DNA of 5,189 nucleotides. It comes from CAZSDP01 sp964605665. GTDB lineage: Bacteria; Planctomycetota; UBA8108; UBA1146. The position numbers and the translations under genes were made by a program. This document shows positions 1 through 5,189 of the stretch, piece by piece. The DNA lies in assembly GCA_964605665.1 (NCBI GenBank), contig CAZSDP010000054.1:1-5189 (forward strand), written 5' to 3'. The notes under the pieces were generated by a model. It ran no database searches and was not told where the DNA came from. It saw only the letters and a list, made by a program, of their open reading frames with translations. Position 1 is the stretch's first letter. Each line of letters starts with the position of its first letter.

Positions 1-2
1 GA

Positions 3-950
3 TTTGCGGATCGGGTGACTTTGGTGTTCGACGGTGATCGCGCTGGAATTGCTGCGGCGCACAAAGCAGCCCTACTCTTCGCTTCTCTCAAGACGGAAGC
101 CCGAGTTGCACTTCTCGATCAGGGGGAGGATCCCGCCGAGCTGTTGGTTCAGAGCGGTGGAGAAGATCGATTTCGAGAGATCGTGGCGAACGGAATGGAA
201 TCTCTCGAATTCGTTTTGGAGCGCTGCTTCGATGGGGAAGATGAAAAGTCCGCTGGTGGCCGAGATCGCGCTGCCAGAGCCTTCTACGAATACGTCGATC
301 GGCTTCCATCTGCTATCGTTCAAGGGACTGCTCTTGAGCGACTGGCGGAGAGCGTGGGGCAGCCGTTCGCGACGGTCGAGCGAGATTTTCGAGCGAGGAA
401 GAATTCGAGATTGCCCCGACGTGAGCTTGAAGACGCGCAGGGGGCAGAAACCAGGCGTGCAGGTAGTCTTCCCGCCGAAGAGGAGGGGATTCTCTTGGCT
501 GCTCTCACGGAAGGGGGTTCCGGGTCGCAGATTCGGGACGTGGTCTTCCGCTTGATGCCACCGGATCAGTTCAGCGATCCGGTGTTGAGCCGACTCGCTG
601 AACGCATTTCTAACCAAGGATCGAGTTTGGATCCTCTTTCGATTGATGAGTCGGACGAAAAGAAAGTACTGCTCGAGTTACTCGAGCGAAGGACGGAACT
701 AAAAATCGATGGGGACAACGCGATGCGTCTCCTCGTCGAATTGGTGCGTCGACACCTCAAAGTGCTCGCGCAAGCAGAGCAACGCTCTCTGACTGCGACG
801 AAGGGTGCTGGGGGCACTGACGCATCGGTGCTGATGCGGCGAATCCTCGAGATTCGTCGAGTGGGGGCTGAGATAGGAGCTCGCCCACCACAAGATCCCG
901 AGGCTCTCGTCGAGATCCTCGATCGATTCGAGTCGGGCCCTTTGGATTGA
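3..950 (+). CDS. dnaG: DNA primase DnaG, C-terminal part (5' truncated by window edge)
   Basis: DnaG synthesises the short RNA primers that start Okazaki fragments at the replication fork. The open frame runs in from the window start, so the GTG at 15 is an internal Val codon, not a start. The fragment has 315 residues. It opens with FADRVTLVFDGDRAG, the TOPRIM metal-binding segment: the two Asp of DGD correspond to E. coli D309 and D311. Next comes the primase-typical EDPAELL motif, equivalent to the DPDELL signature. Residues from about 140 onward form a weakly conserved helical C-terminal region, which in this family binds the replicative helicase DnaB. The N-terminal zinc-binding domain and most of the catalytic core (roughly 300 residues) lie upstream of the window. 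The gene ends with TGA 101 nt before rpoD, an order familiar from the macromolecular synthesis operon, so cotranscription is likely. The identification is firm for the TOPRIM part; the C-terminal assignment rests on position and family knowledge. Confidence 0.95.
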   Translation, partial: FADRVTLVFDGDRAGIAAAHKAALLFASLKTEARVALLDQGEDPAELLVQSGGEDRFREIVANGMESLEFVLERCFDGEDEKSAGGRDRAARAFYEYVDRLPSAIVQGTALERLAESVGQPFATVERDFRARKNSRLPRRELEDAQGAETRRAGSLPAEEEGILLAALTEGGSGSQIRDVVFRLMPPDQFSDPVLSRLAERISNQGSSLDPLSIDESDEKKVLLELLERRTELKIDGDNAMRLLVELVRRHLKVLAQAEQRSLTATKGAGGTDASVLMRRILEIRRVGAEIGARPPQDPEALVEILDRFESGPLD

Positions 951-1014
951 GGCCGGCTCTGATTTGCCGATCGAGAGTCACGCGAGTGTTTCGGCTCAAA
1001 CTTTGAAGGAGCAG

Positions 1015-1035
1015 GTTTCCGCCGCCGGCGGAAAC
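1015..1035. repeat. Perfect 9-bp inverted repeat between dnaG and rpoD
   Basis: The left arm GTTTCCGCC (1015-1023) and right arm GGCGGAAAC (1027-1035) are exact reverse complements around the 3-nt centre GCC. The right arm ends 6 nt before the AGGAG of rpoD. As RNA this is a very stable hairpin, but no U-tract follows it, so it is not an ordinary intrinsic terminator. It could be an mRNA processing or stability element, a translation-control hairpin, or a DNA operator for a dimeric regulator. The structure is seen directly; the role is inference. Confidence 0.7.
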
Positions 1036-1041
1036 TGGAGC

Positions 1042-1046
1042 AGGAG
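1042..1046 (+). promoter_or_regulatory. Ribosome binding site of rpoD
   Basis: AGGAG lies 5 nt upstream of ATG 1052 (spacer TAAAA). This supports 1052 as the start, even though the first 60 or so residues are a poorly conserved acidic extension. It sits directly behind the 1015-1035 hairpin, so that structure could affect ribosome access. Confidence 0.85.
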
Positions 1047-1051
1047 TAAAA

Positions 1052-2941
1052 ATGGAGATTGGTGTCCACGAGGAGTGGGACATCCCGGAAACACAAGCGC
1101 GAGAAGCAGAGTCCTGGGAGCAAGGCACCGAATTCGAAGGTGGTGAGGACCAGGCGATCGAGCTTGAAGAATCGGAAGAGGAAGAACAGGAGGAAGAGTT
1201 CGAGGAGGAAGCCGAGGAAAGTCCTGCGATCGCAGTGCCGATCGATCCTCATGATCCTGATGAGCGCATGCCGTTGGAAGAAATTCCACGAATTGCATCC
1301 GGGACTGACCGTTCTTCCGGTTCCAAAGAACGAATCTCTATGGAGGAGGGCCTCCGCCGTTTGATCGTGAGCGGTAAGAAGGATGGCTTTATCACCTATG
1401 AGAGCTTCAACGCTTTCTTTCCTGAGGAATGCAATACTCCCGAGCGGATCGATAAGGTCTACGACACGCTTGAAGAGTATGAGATTGAAGTCAGGGATGA
1501 TCCCGTCGCGATCGATGCTCTGAGTGCCGAAGACGAAGCCGGCGACGAGAAGATCGATGATCCAGTCCGGATGTATCTCACTCAAATGGGTGAGATACCA
1601 TTGCTCACCCGGGCTGAGGAGTTACTGCTGGCGAAGACGATTGAGACGTCTCGCGATCGATACCGAACTTCGATCTATTCTTCAGGGTTGTGTCAGGCAC
1701 AGTTGATCCGACTATGCCATGAAGTGCTCTGCGGAGATCAGTCGATCGACAAAGTGATCAAGTTGACTCCAAGTTCTGGTGAGCCGTCCCGCGAAGACAT
1801 GATGCAGCGGATGAGTCAAAACTTGGCAACGATTGAACGTATGTATCATGAAAATGGTGCAGAGTTCGAAAAGCTTTATGGCGGCAAATTCACCGAACGC
1901 TACAAAGATCGATTGCGTGAGAAAATCGGTAATCGTGCGAAGAAGATCGGGATTCTGCTGGGGGAGCTCGTTTTCCGGCGAGAGATTCTCGACAACATGC
2001 GTGATCGGCTTCGGGGTCATCGCGCGAAGATACGTACGATCACTGAGAAAAAGAAACGACTCGGTCGATCGAAGCGATTGAAGAAAGTCGACACGGAGCA
2101 GGTTTTCGATCTGGATTCCCAGCTAGAAGCGCTCGAATTGGTGGCGTATGAATATGGGGATCCACTGATTGTTCGTGTCGTGAACATGAACAAGTGGTTT
2201 GCGGAGTACGAGCAGGCGAAACGTAAGCTCTCTGCGGGTAACTTGAGGTTGGTCGTATCGATTGCAAAGCGTTATCGCAACCGAGGTCTCTCCTTCCTCG
2301 ATCTGATTCAAGAAGGAAATACGGGGTTGATGAAGGCGGTTGAGAAGTACGAGTACCGCCGAGGATACAAGTTCTCAACCTATGCGACCTGGTGGATTCG
2401 GCAGGCGATCACTCGTTCGATTGCCGATCAGGCGAGAACGATCCGAATCCCGGTCCACATGATCGAGACGATGAGCAAGGTGCGTAACGCGACCAAGAAG
2501 CTGATGCAGAAGCTCGGCTATGAGCCGAGCATTAAAGAGATCAGCCAAGAGCTCGACATTCCTGAAGAAGAGACTCGTAAAGTTCTTAAGATCTCTAAAC
2601 ACCCGATCTCACTCGACAGGCCAATTGGTGACTCCGACGACGGTTTCTTTGGTGATTTCATCGAGGATGTTACCGCTGAGTCACCGATTCATACGGCGAC
2701 TCATGAAATGCTCAAAGAGCGTCTGAGGGAGGTCTTGAAGACCCTGACCTATCGGGAACGTGAGATCATCAAGCTCCGCTACGGCCTCGAGGATGGGTAC
2801 ACCTACACCCTCGAGGAGGTGGGCAAGATCTTCAAGGTGACGAGGGAGCGGGTTCGCCAGATTGAGGCGAAAGCGGTGAAGAAGCTGCAGCATCCGATCC
2901 GTGCCCGACATCTGGAAGGATTTCTCGATCAGAACCCCTGA
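1052..2941 (+). CDS. rpoD: Primary sigma factor RpoD (sigma-70, group 1)
   Basis: This 629-residue protein directs RNA polymerase to housekeeping promoters. Residues 1-92 are an acidic, low-complexity extension (15 of residues 37-56 are Glu). Residues 95-147 fit region 1.1, the autoinhibitory domain (IVSGKKDGFITYESFN). Region 1.2 follows at 167-200 (DDPVRMYLTQMGEIPLLTR). A non-conserved insert spans about 201-385. Regions 2.1-2.4 lie at about 389-460 and include NLRLVVSIAKRY, DLIQEGNTGLMKAV and FSTYATWWIRQAITR, the core-binding and -10-recognition segments. Region 3 covers about 462-540. Region 4 covers about 552-629, with the -35-binding helix-turn-helix at 586-612 (TLEEVGKIFKVTRERVRQIE). 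All key segments are intact, and length and domain order match a primary sigma factor rather than a short alternative one. The start is backed by AGGAG at 1042. The gene follows dnaG and ends 99 nt before a strong terminator hairpin. The identification is secure; only the function of the acidic N-terminus is open. Confidence 0.98.
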   Translation: MEIGVHEEWDIPETQAREAESWEQGTEFEGGEDQAIELEESEEEEQEEEFEEEAEESPAIAVPIDPHDPDERMPLEEIPRIASGTDRSSGSKERISMEEGLRRLIVSGKKDGFITYESFNAFFPEECNTPERIDKVYDTLEEYEIEVRDDPVAIDALSAEDEAGDEKIDDPVRMYLTQMGEIPLLTRAEELLLAKTIETSRDRYRTSIYSSGLCQAQLIRLCHEVLCGDQSIDKVIKLTPSSGEPSREDMMQRMSQNLATIERMYHENGAEFEKLYGGKFTERYKDRLREKIGNRAKKIGILLGELVFRREILDNMRDRLRGHRAKIRTITEKKKRLGRSKRLKKVDTEQVFDLDSQLEALELVAYEYGDPLIVRVVNMNKWFAEYEQAKRKLSAGNLRLVVSIAKRYRNRGLSFLDLIQEGNTGLMKAVEKYEYRRGYKFSTYATWWIRQAITRSIADQARTIRIPVHMIETMSKVRNATKKLMQKLGYEPSIKEISQELDIPEEETRKVLKISKHPISLDRPIGDSDDGFFGDFIEDVTAESPIHTATHEMLKERLREVLKTLTYREREIIKLRYGLEDGYTYTLEEVGKIFKVTRERVRQIEAKAVKKLQHPIRARHLEGFLDQNP

Positions 2942-3040
2942 TTTGGGGGGAGATGACCGCTCTTTGGTGACTGGAGTGTTGCCTGAGGCCTAGGGCGGGC
3001 AGAGATGCCGAGCCTGGTGCCTGTTGTTGACGAATTTAGA

Positions 3041-3080
3041 CCGCCCCGCAGGAGCTTGTGCCTGTGGGGCGGCTTTCTTC
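3041..3080 (+). terminator. Rho-independent terminator after rpoD
   Basis: The arms CCGCCCCGCAGG (3041-3052) and CCTGTGGGGCGG (3061-3072) form a 12-bp stem with one G-U pair and the 8-nt loop AGCTTGTG. The tail CTTTCTTC is pyrimidine-rich but not a pure U-run. It probably ends the dnaG-rpoD transcript. It also argues that the downstream reading frame, which opens at 3058 inside the loop, is not translated from there. The spacer 2942-3040 shows no gene, only a small GGCA-GAGA-TGCC hairpin at 2998-3009. Confidence 0.85.
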
Positions 3081-3202
3081 TACTCACTTCCCATTTTGGG
3101 GAGTCGGTTCGATCGCTCTCGAACCTCCAACTTCTCTCCCACCGAGAGCCGTACTTCCGCTAGCATTGGAGTGCTCGTGGTATGTGGCGGCGACCAGTGT
3201 GT
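3081..3202 (+). promoter_or_regulatory. Probable promoter/leader region of the zinc-ribbon operon, with a hairpin
   Basis: Between the terminator and the next ribosome binding site there is no convincing gene. Since transcription from rpoD should end at about 3080, a promoter for the downstream operon is expected here, but I find no clear -35/-10 pair; TAGCAT at 3161 is only a weak -10 lookalike. A 7-bp inverted repeat, GCTCTCG (3115-3121) with CGAGAGC (3143-3149), encloses a 21-nt C/U-rich loop containing CCTCCA (3124-3129). That loop segment is complementary to the Shine-Dalgarno region TGGAGG at 3202-3207. A regulatory role is inference only. Confidence 0.4.
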
Positions 3203-3207
3203 GGAGG
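3203..3207 (+). promoter_or_regulatory. Ribosome binding site deciding the start of the zinc-ribbon gene
   Basis: GGAGG lies 6 nt before GTG 3214, an ideal spacing. This fixes the start well inside the longer open frame that begins at 3058. The resulting N-terminus (VGPEIQQLLKLQRID, initiator Val read as Met) matches where members of the COG1579 family normally begin. Confidence 0.85.
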
Positions 3208-3213
3208 CAATCT

Positions 3214-3912
3214 GTGGGACCAGAGATTCAGCAGCTACTGAAACTGCAGCGTATTGATGGGCGACTTGAGCTCTTGAAGCGAGAGCTTGAGCTTCGGCCA
3301 AAAATGCACTCAGAGAAGAAGGCGCGATTGGAGCTTCTCGGAGAAAAGCGGCTCGAAATCTTGTCACTCCAAAGAGAGACCCAGATGAGGATCGACCGAA
3401 TCGATCTCGAGGCGAAGTCTGTCGACGAGAAAATTCAAGACAGCGAAAGCAAACTCAGTAACGCGAGCTCGAACGCGGAATACCATGGATTCCAAACTCA
3501 GATTGCCACCTATCAGTCGGAGCGATCGGAGATTGACGATCAGCTTCTGGCGATCTGGGAAGAAATGGAAGAAGCGAAGAAGCTAGAAGAGCAGTGCGAC
3601 CAGGCCATCGCGGAACAAAAAGCAATCGTTGAAGATGAGAAGGGGGATCTCGAGAAGGAACTCGACTCGATTCGCGAAGAAGCGCGTGGACTCCTCAATG
3701 ATCGCGACGGGATGCGCGGAAAGATCGAGGCGAGCCTCCTGGATGAATATGACCAGCTCTTTACACGCTATCGAGAGCGAAGTGTTGTCCCCGTCGATGT
3801 TGGCATCTGCGGTGGTTGCAATATGACCTTATCCCCGCAAACGATGGCAGATCTCAAAGGGACGAAGCCCGTCCACTGTAATAATTGCCGAAGACTCCTC
3901 TATCGAGTTTAA
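3214..3912 (+). CDS. Coiled-coil zinc-ribbon protein, zf-RING_7 / COG1579 (CdsZ/FlgZ-like)
   Basis: This 232-residue cytosolic protein has no signal peptide. Residues 3 to about 188 are almost entirely charged heptad-like helix, expected to fold as a long antiparallel coiled-coil hairpin. The family's conserved turn region appears as NAEYHGFQTQI at 87-97. The C-terminus is a zinc ribbon with Cys pairs CGGC (199, 202) and CNNC (222, 225), embedded in the family signature ICGGCNMTLSPQ. Characterised relatives are Helicobacter HP0958 (FlgZ) and chlamydial CT398 (CdsZ), which bind sigma-54 and type III secretion or flagellar components. In most phyla the function is unknown, so I assign no specific role. 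The start is GTG 3214 on the strength of GGAGG at 3203; the longer frame from 3058 adds 52 residues unlike the family and starts within a terminator. The TAA stop directly abuts the next gene. Family assignment is confident; function is not. Confidence 0.9.
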   Translation: MGPEIQQLLKLQRIDGRLELLKRELELRPKMHSEKKARLELLGEKRLEILSLQRETQMRIDRIDLEAKSVDEKIQDSESKLSNASSNAEYHGFQTQIATYQSERSEIDDQLLAIWEEMEEAKKLEEQCDQAIAEQKAIVEDEKGDLEKELDSIREEARGLLNDRDGMRGKIEASLLDEYDQLFTRYRERSVVPVDVGICGGCNMTLSPQTMADLKGTKPVHCNNCRRLLYRV

Positions 3913-4668
3913 ATGTTGAGCCAGTTTCCATTCGTTGGTGATCGCTATCGAATCTGGACCTTGTTGGGGATTCTCACTCTGATCTCTTCGGTGGGATGTG
4001 CGCAAACATCCTGGAATGGTCAGGTTGATCGTTGGGGGTCTCTAAGGGAGGTTCTCAAAGAAGGAGACACCTCAGGTAAGATCGACCTGCGCTTTCTGCG
4101 CGGCCGCTCTTTCCACGCTGTCGGGGCGCTTGCAGAACTTCAAGGTGAGATCGCAGTCGTCGATGGCTTGGTGCGAGTGAGTATTGGGGATGCAGCGATT
4201 CATCGAAGAGGACGTCATGGCGATGAAGCCGCATTCCTCGTCGCGGCCCGGGTGCGGGAGTGGGATGTGGAGTCTCTCCCTTCACCATTTGATTTGGAAG
4301 AACTCGTCGACTGGGTCAGATTGCGGCTTTCGAACTCTCCTTGGCCCGATGCGAGAATCGTCCCGATCAGGATTCAGGGGGAGATGGAATTCGAGGGACA
4401 TGTGCTCGCGGGATATTGTCCCCACGCTTCTGCTCGTCCTCCTGAGGGAGCGCAAGCGCCGCTCAAATTGAACTATGACGGAGTGGCAACGATTATCGGG
4501 TTTTATTCAGATTTGCCCCCGGGCGAGGTCGCGCACCATGGGTCGTCATTTCATCTTCACGCCGTCTCCAAAATTGATGGTGAGTGGGTGGTGAGCCACG
4601 TCGATCAGCTTCAAATCAACGCTGGCGCTGAATTGTCCCTTCCTGCTGGGGCCGCTGAATCACGCTGA
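3913..4668 (+). CDS. Exported alpha-acetolactate decarboxylase-like protein (divergent)
   Basis: This 251-residue protein resembles alpha-acetolactate decarboxylase (BudA/AlsD), which turns acetolactate into acetoin with a bound metal. Residues 13-29 (RIWTLLGILTLISSVGC) follow a basic stretch and form a signal peptide with a plausible lipobox ending at Cys29, so it is probably a lipoprotein or periplasmic. Family landmarks are LQGEIAVVDG (77-85, like the LDGE segment), GVATIIGFYSD (190-200, like GTIVGF) and FHLH (213-216), with a further His at 229 matching GGH. Thus His214, His216 and His229 look like the metal ligands. Against the classic enzymes as I remember them, the Arg of the TR motif is not evident (EFEGHVLAG instead), and the C-terminal tail carrying a catalytic Glu is missing. 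Activity is therefore uncertain. ATG 3913 directly follows the upstream TAA with no clear ribosome binding site, suggesting translational coupling. No acetolactate synthase gene is nearby. A non-catalytic or altered-substrate paralogue is possible. Confidence 0.75.
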   Translation: MLSQFPFVGDRYRIWTLLGILTLISSVGCAQTSWNGQVDRWGSLREVLKEGDTSGKIDLRFLRGRSFHAVGALAELQGEIAVVDGLVRVSIGDAAIHRRGRHGDEAAFLVAARVREWDVESLPSPFDLEELVDWVRLRLSNSPWPDARIVPIRIQGEMEFEGHVLAGYCPHASARPPEGAQAPLKLNYDGVATIIGFYSDLPPGEVAHHGSSFHLHAVSKIDGEWVVSHVDQLQINAGAELSLPAGAAESR

Positions 4669-4715
4669 AATCCCCCCTTCTCGTGGCTTCAAGGTTGATT
4701 CCAGGAACCCACTCT

Positions 4716-4743
4716 TTGTTCTTTGAGGCGCTCTCGGTACTCT
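4716..4743 (+). promoter_or_regulatory. Candidate weak sigma-70-like promoter of rnpB
   Basis: TTGTTC (4716-4721) and TACTCT (4738-4743) are separated by 16 nt, and the second box ends 7 nt before the predicted RNA 5' end at about 4751. Each box matches only about half of the consensus, so the call rests mainly on position. The gap 4669-4750 holds nothing else recognisable, including no clear terminator after the preceding gene. Confidence 0.35.
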
Positions 4744-4750
4744 TCACGAT

Positions 4751-5145
4751 CGACGAGCGGGGGTTGCGGTCGCGTCGTGGCGTCTTGTCACGCCGAGGAA
4801 AGTCCGAGCTCCGCAGGACAGGGTGGTGGGTAACGCCCACCGGGAGTGATCCCAGGGAAAGTGCCACAGAAAATATACCGCCGCGGAGGCAACTCTGCGG
4901 TAAGGGTGAAATGGTGAGGTAAGAGCTCACCGCGGAGTCGGTGACGGCTCTGGCAGGGTAAACCCCACCTGGAGGAAGACCAAATAAGAACGAAGGGGTG
5001 GTCCGCTCCGAGAGCTTCGGCTCATAGCGTTCGGGTAGGTCGTTAGAAGTGTCCGGCAACGGGCATTCGAGAGGAATGACCGCATCGTGAATCTGGTCTT
5101 AGATCAGTGCAGCGAAACAGGACTCGGCTTACAACCCGCTCGTCG
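4751..5145 (+). ncRNA. rnpB: RNase P RNA, bacterial type A
   Basis: This is the catalytic RNA of RNase P, which trims the 5' leader of pre-tRNAs together with the RnpA protein. All conserved blocks are present: GAGGAAAGTCC (4795-4805), ACAGAAAATATACCGCC (4866-4882), GGTAAGGGTGAAA (4899-4911), the GGCAGGGTAAACCCC block (from 4952), and ACAGGACTCGGCTTACA (5117-5133). Helices I can pair are P1 CGACGAGCGGG/CCCGCTCGTCG (4751-4761/5135-5145), P2 TGCGGTC/GACCGCA (4765-4771/5078-5084), P3 (4779-4794), P4 AAG-bulged T-CCGAG/CTCGGCTT (4800-4808/5123-5130), P8 (4825-4841) and P9 (4842-4853, GTGA loop). P12 (4881-4900) has a GCAA loop, P13 spans 4913-4931, P14 spans 4935-4950 with a GTGA loop, and P18 spans 5050-5065 with a GCAA loop. 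P16 is GAACG/CGTTC (4988-4992/5028-5032). GGACA at 4816 and GTCC at 5001 can form the P6 pseudoknot of type A RNAs. GGGTAGG (5033-5039) carries the GGU that binds tRNA CCA. The ends are set by P1 and may be off by a few bases. The gene is complete, about 395 nt. Confidence 0.97.
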
Positions 5146-5149
5146 TTTT
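5135..5149 (+). terminator. 3' end of rnpB: P1 strand followed by a T-run
   Basis: The GC-rich 3' strand of P1 (5135-5145) is followed at once by TTTTAACTCTT. The P1 helix plus U-run could itself serve as the transcription terminator, although its 5' strand lies almost 400 nt upstream. No separate hairpin is visible in the last 40 bases, which hold nothing else that I can identify. Confidence 0.4.
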
Positions 5150-5189
5150 AACTCTTCAACTCTATATCGAGGATTGCGCGGTGTCTTCA

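Noticed and set aside
964..1146. Forward 60-codon frame in the dnaG-rpoD spacer
   Set aside because: It starts with TTG without a ribosome binding site, runs through the palindrome and into rpoD in another frame, and resembles no family.
566..1585. Long reverse-strand open frame of 339 codons overlapping dnaG and rpoD
   Set aside because: It is antisense to two certain genes. Its sequence is low-complexity (for example Leu/Phe runs opposite the Glu tract), and no family or ribosome binding site is evident.
2936..2949. CCCC/GGGG hairpin over the rpoD stop codon as a terminator
   Set aside because: It has only 4 bp and no T-run; the 3041-3072 hairpin is far stronger.
3027..3032. TTGACG as a -35 box
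   Set aside because: A matching -10 would fall inside the terminator hairpin at about 3050, where there is no suitable AT-rich hexamer.
3161..3166. TAGCAT as the -10 box of the zinc-ribbon operon
   Set aside because: No -35-like hexamer lies 16-18 nt upstream (the region is CCCACC-like), so the match is probably chance.
3058..3213. A 52-residue N-terminal extension of the zinc-ribbon protein from GTG 3058
   Set aside because: That start lies in the loop of the rpoD terminator, the extra residues do not resemble the family, and GTG 3214 has a well-spaced GGAGG.
4683..4922. Forward open frame of 79 codons ending inside rnpB
   Set aside because: Most of it is the 5' half of RNase P RNA, so it is a chance frame.
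4616..5059. Reverse-strand open frame of 147 codons
   Set aside because: It overlaps the highly structured rnpB gene on the opposite strand and has no recognisable protein features.

Overview
The window carries core housekeeping genes of a chromosome, all on the + strand. In order they are the 3' end of the DNA primase gene dnaG, the primary sigma factor gene rpoD, a coiled-coil/zinc-ribbon protein of the zf-RING_7 (COG1579, CdsZ/FlgZ-like) family, a predicted exported protein related to alpha-acetolactate decarboxylase, and a complete type A RNase P RNA gene (rnpB). I see no mobile element, CRISPR array, tRNA or rRNA. The base composition is moderate in GC. The style of RpoD (long acidic N-terminus, about 185-residue non-conserved insert) and the gene content suggest a planctomycete or a related free-living Gram-negative bacterium. 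That placement is an impression from the proteins, not a computed result.

Layout. Positions 3-950 encode the C-terminal 315 residues of DnaG, entering just before the TOPRIM metal-binding DGD motif. Positions 951-1051 hold a dnaG-rpoD spacer with a perfect 9-bp inverted repeat just upstream of the rpoD ribosome binding site. RpoD (629 aa) fills 1052-2941. A strong GC-rich hairpin at 3041-3072 with a pyrimidine-rich tail ends the dnaG-rpoD unit. A leader of about 140 nt follows, then the zinc-ribbon gene, whose start I place at GTG 3214 because of its ribosome binding site and because the longer reading frame begins inside the terminator. Its TAA stop directly abuts the ATG of the acetolactate decarboxylase-like gene (3913-4668), so the two form an operon. 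After an 82-nt gap comes rnpB (about 4751-5145). Its P1 helix closes perfectly over 11 bp and is followed by TTTT.

How the parts relate. DnaG primes replication and RpoD directs general transcription; the dnaG-rpoD pair is the core of the macromolecular synthesis operon known from many bacteria. The zinc-ribbon family includes members known to bind sigma-54 and secretion or flagellar proteins, so its place next to rpoD is suggestive but unproven. RNase P RNA processes pre-tRNA 5' ends. The acetolactate decarboxylase-like gene is the odd member: it has no acetoin-pathway partner here, carries a probable export or lipoprotein signal, keeps the His metal ligands, and seems to lack other catalytic residues. 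No wholly new system is evident. The best leads are this divergent enzyme, the rpoD-proximal palindrome, the leader of the zinc-ribbon gene, extra helices in the RNase P RNA, and a strong excess of the word CGATCG.
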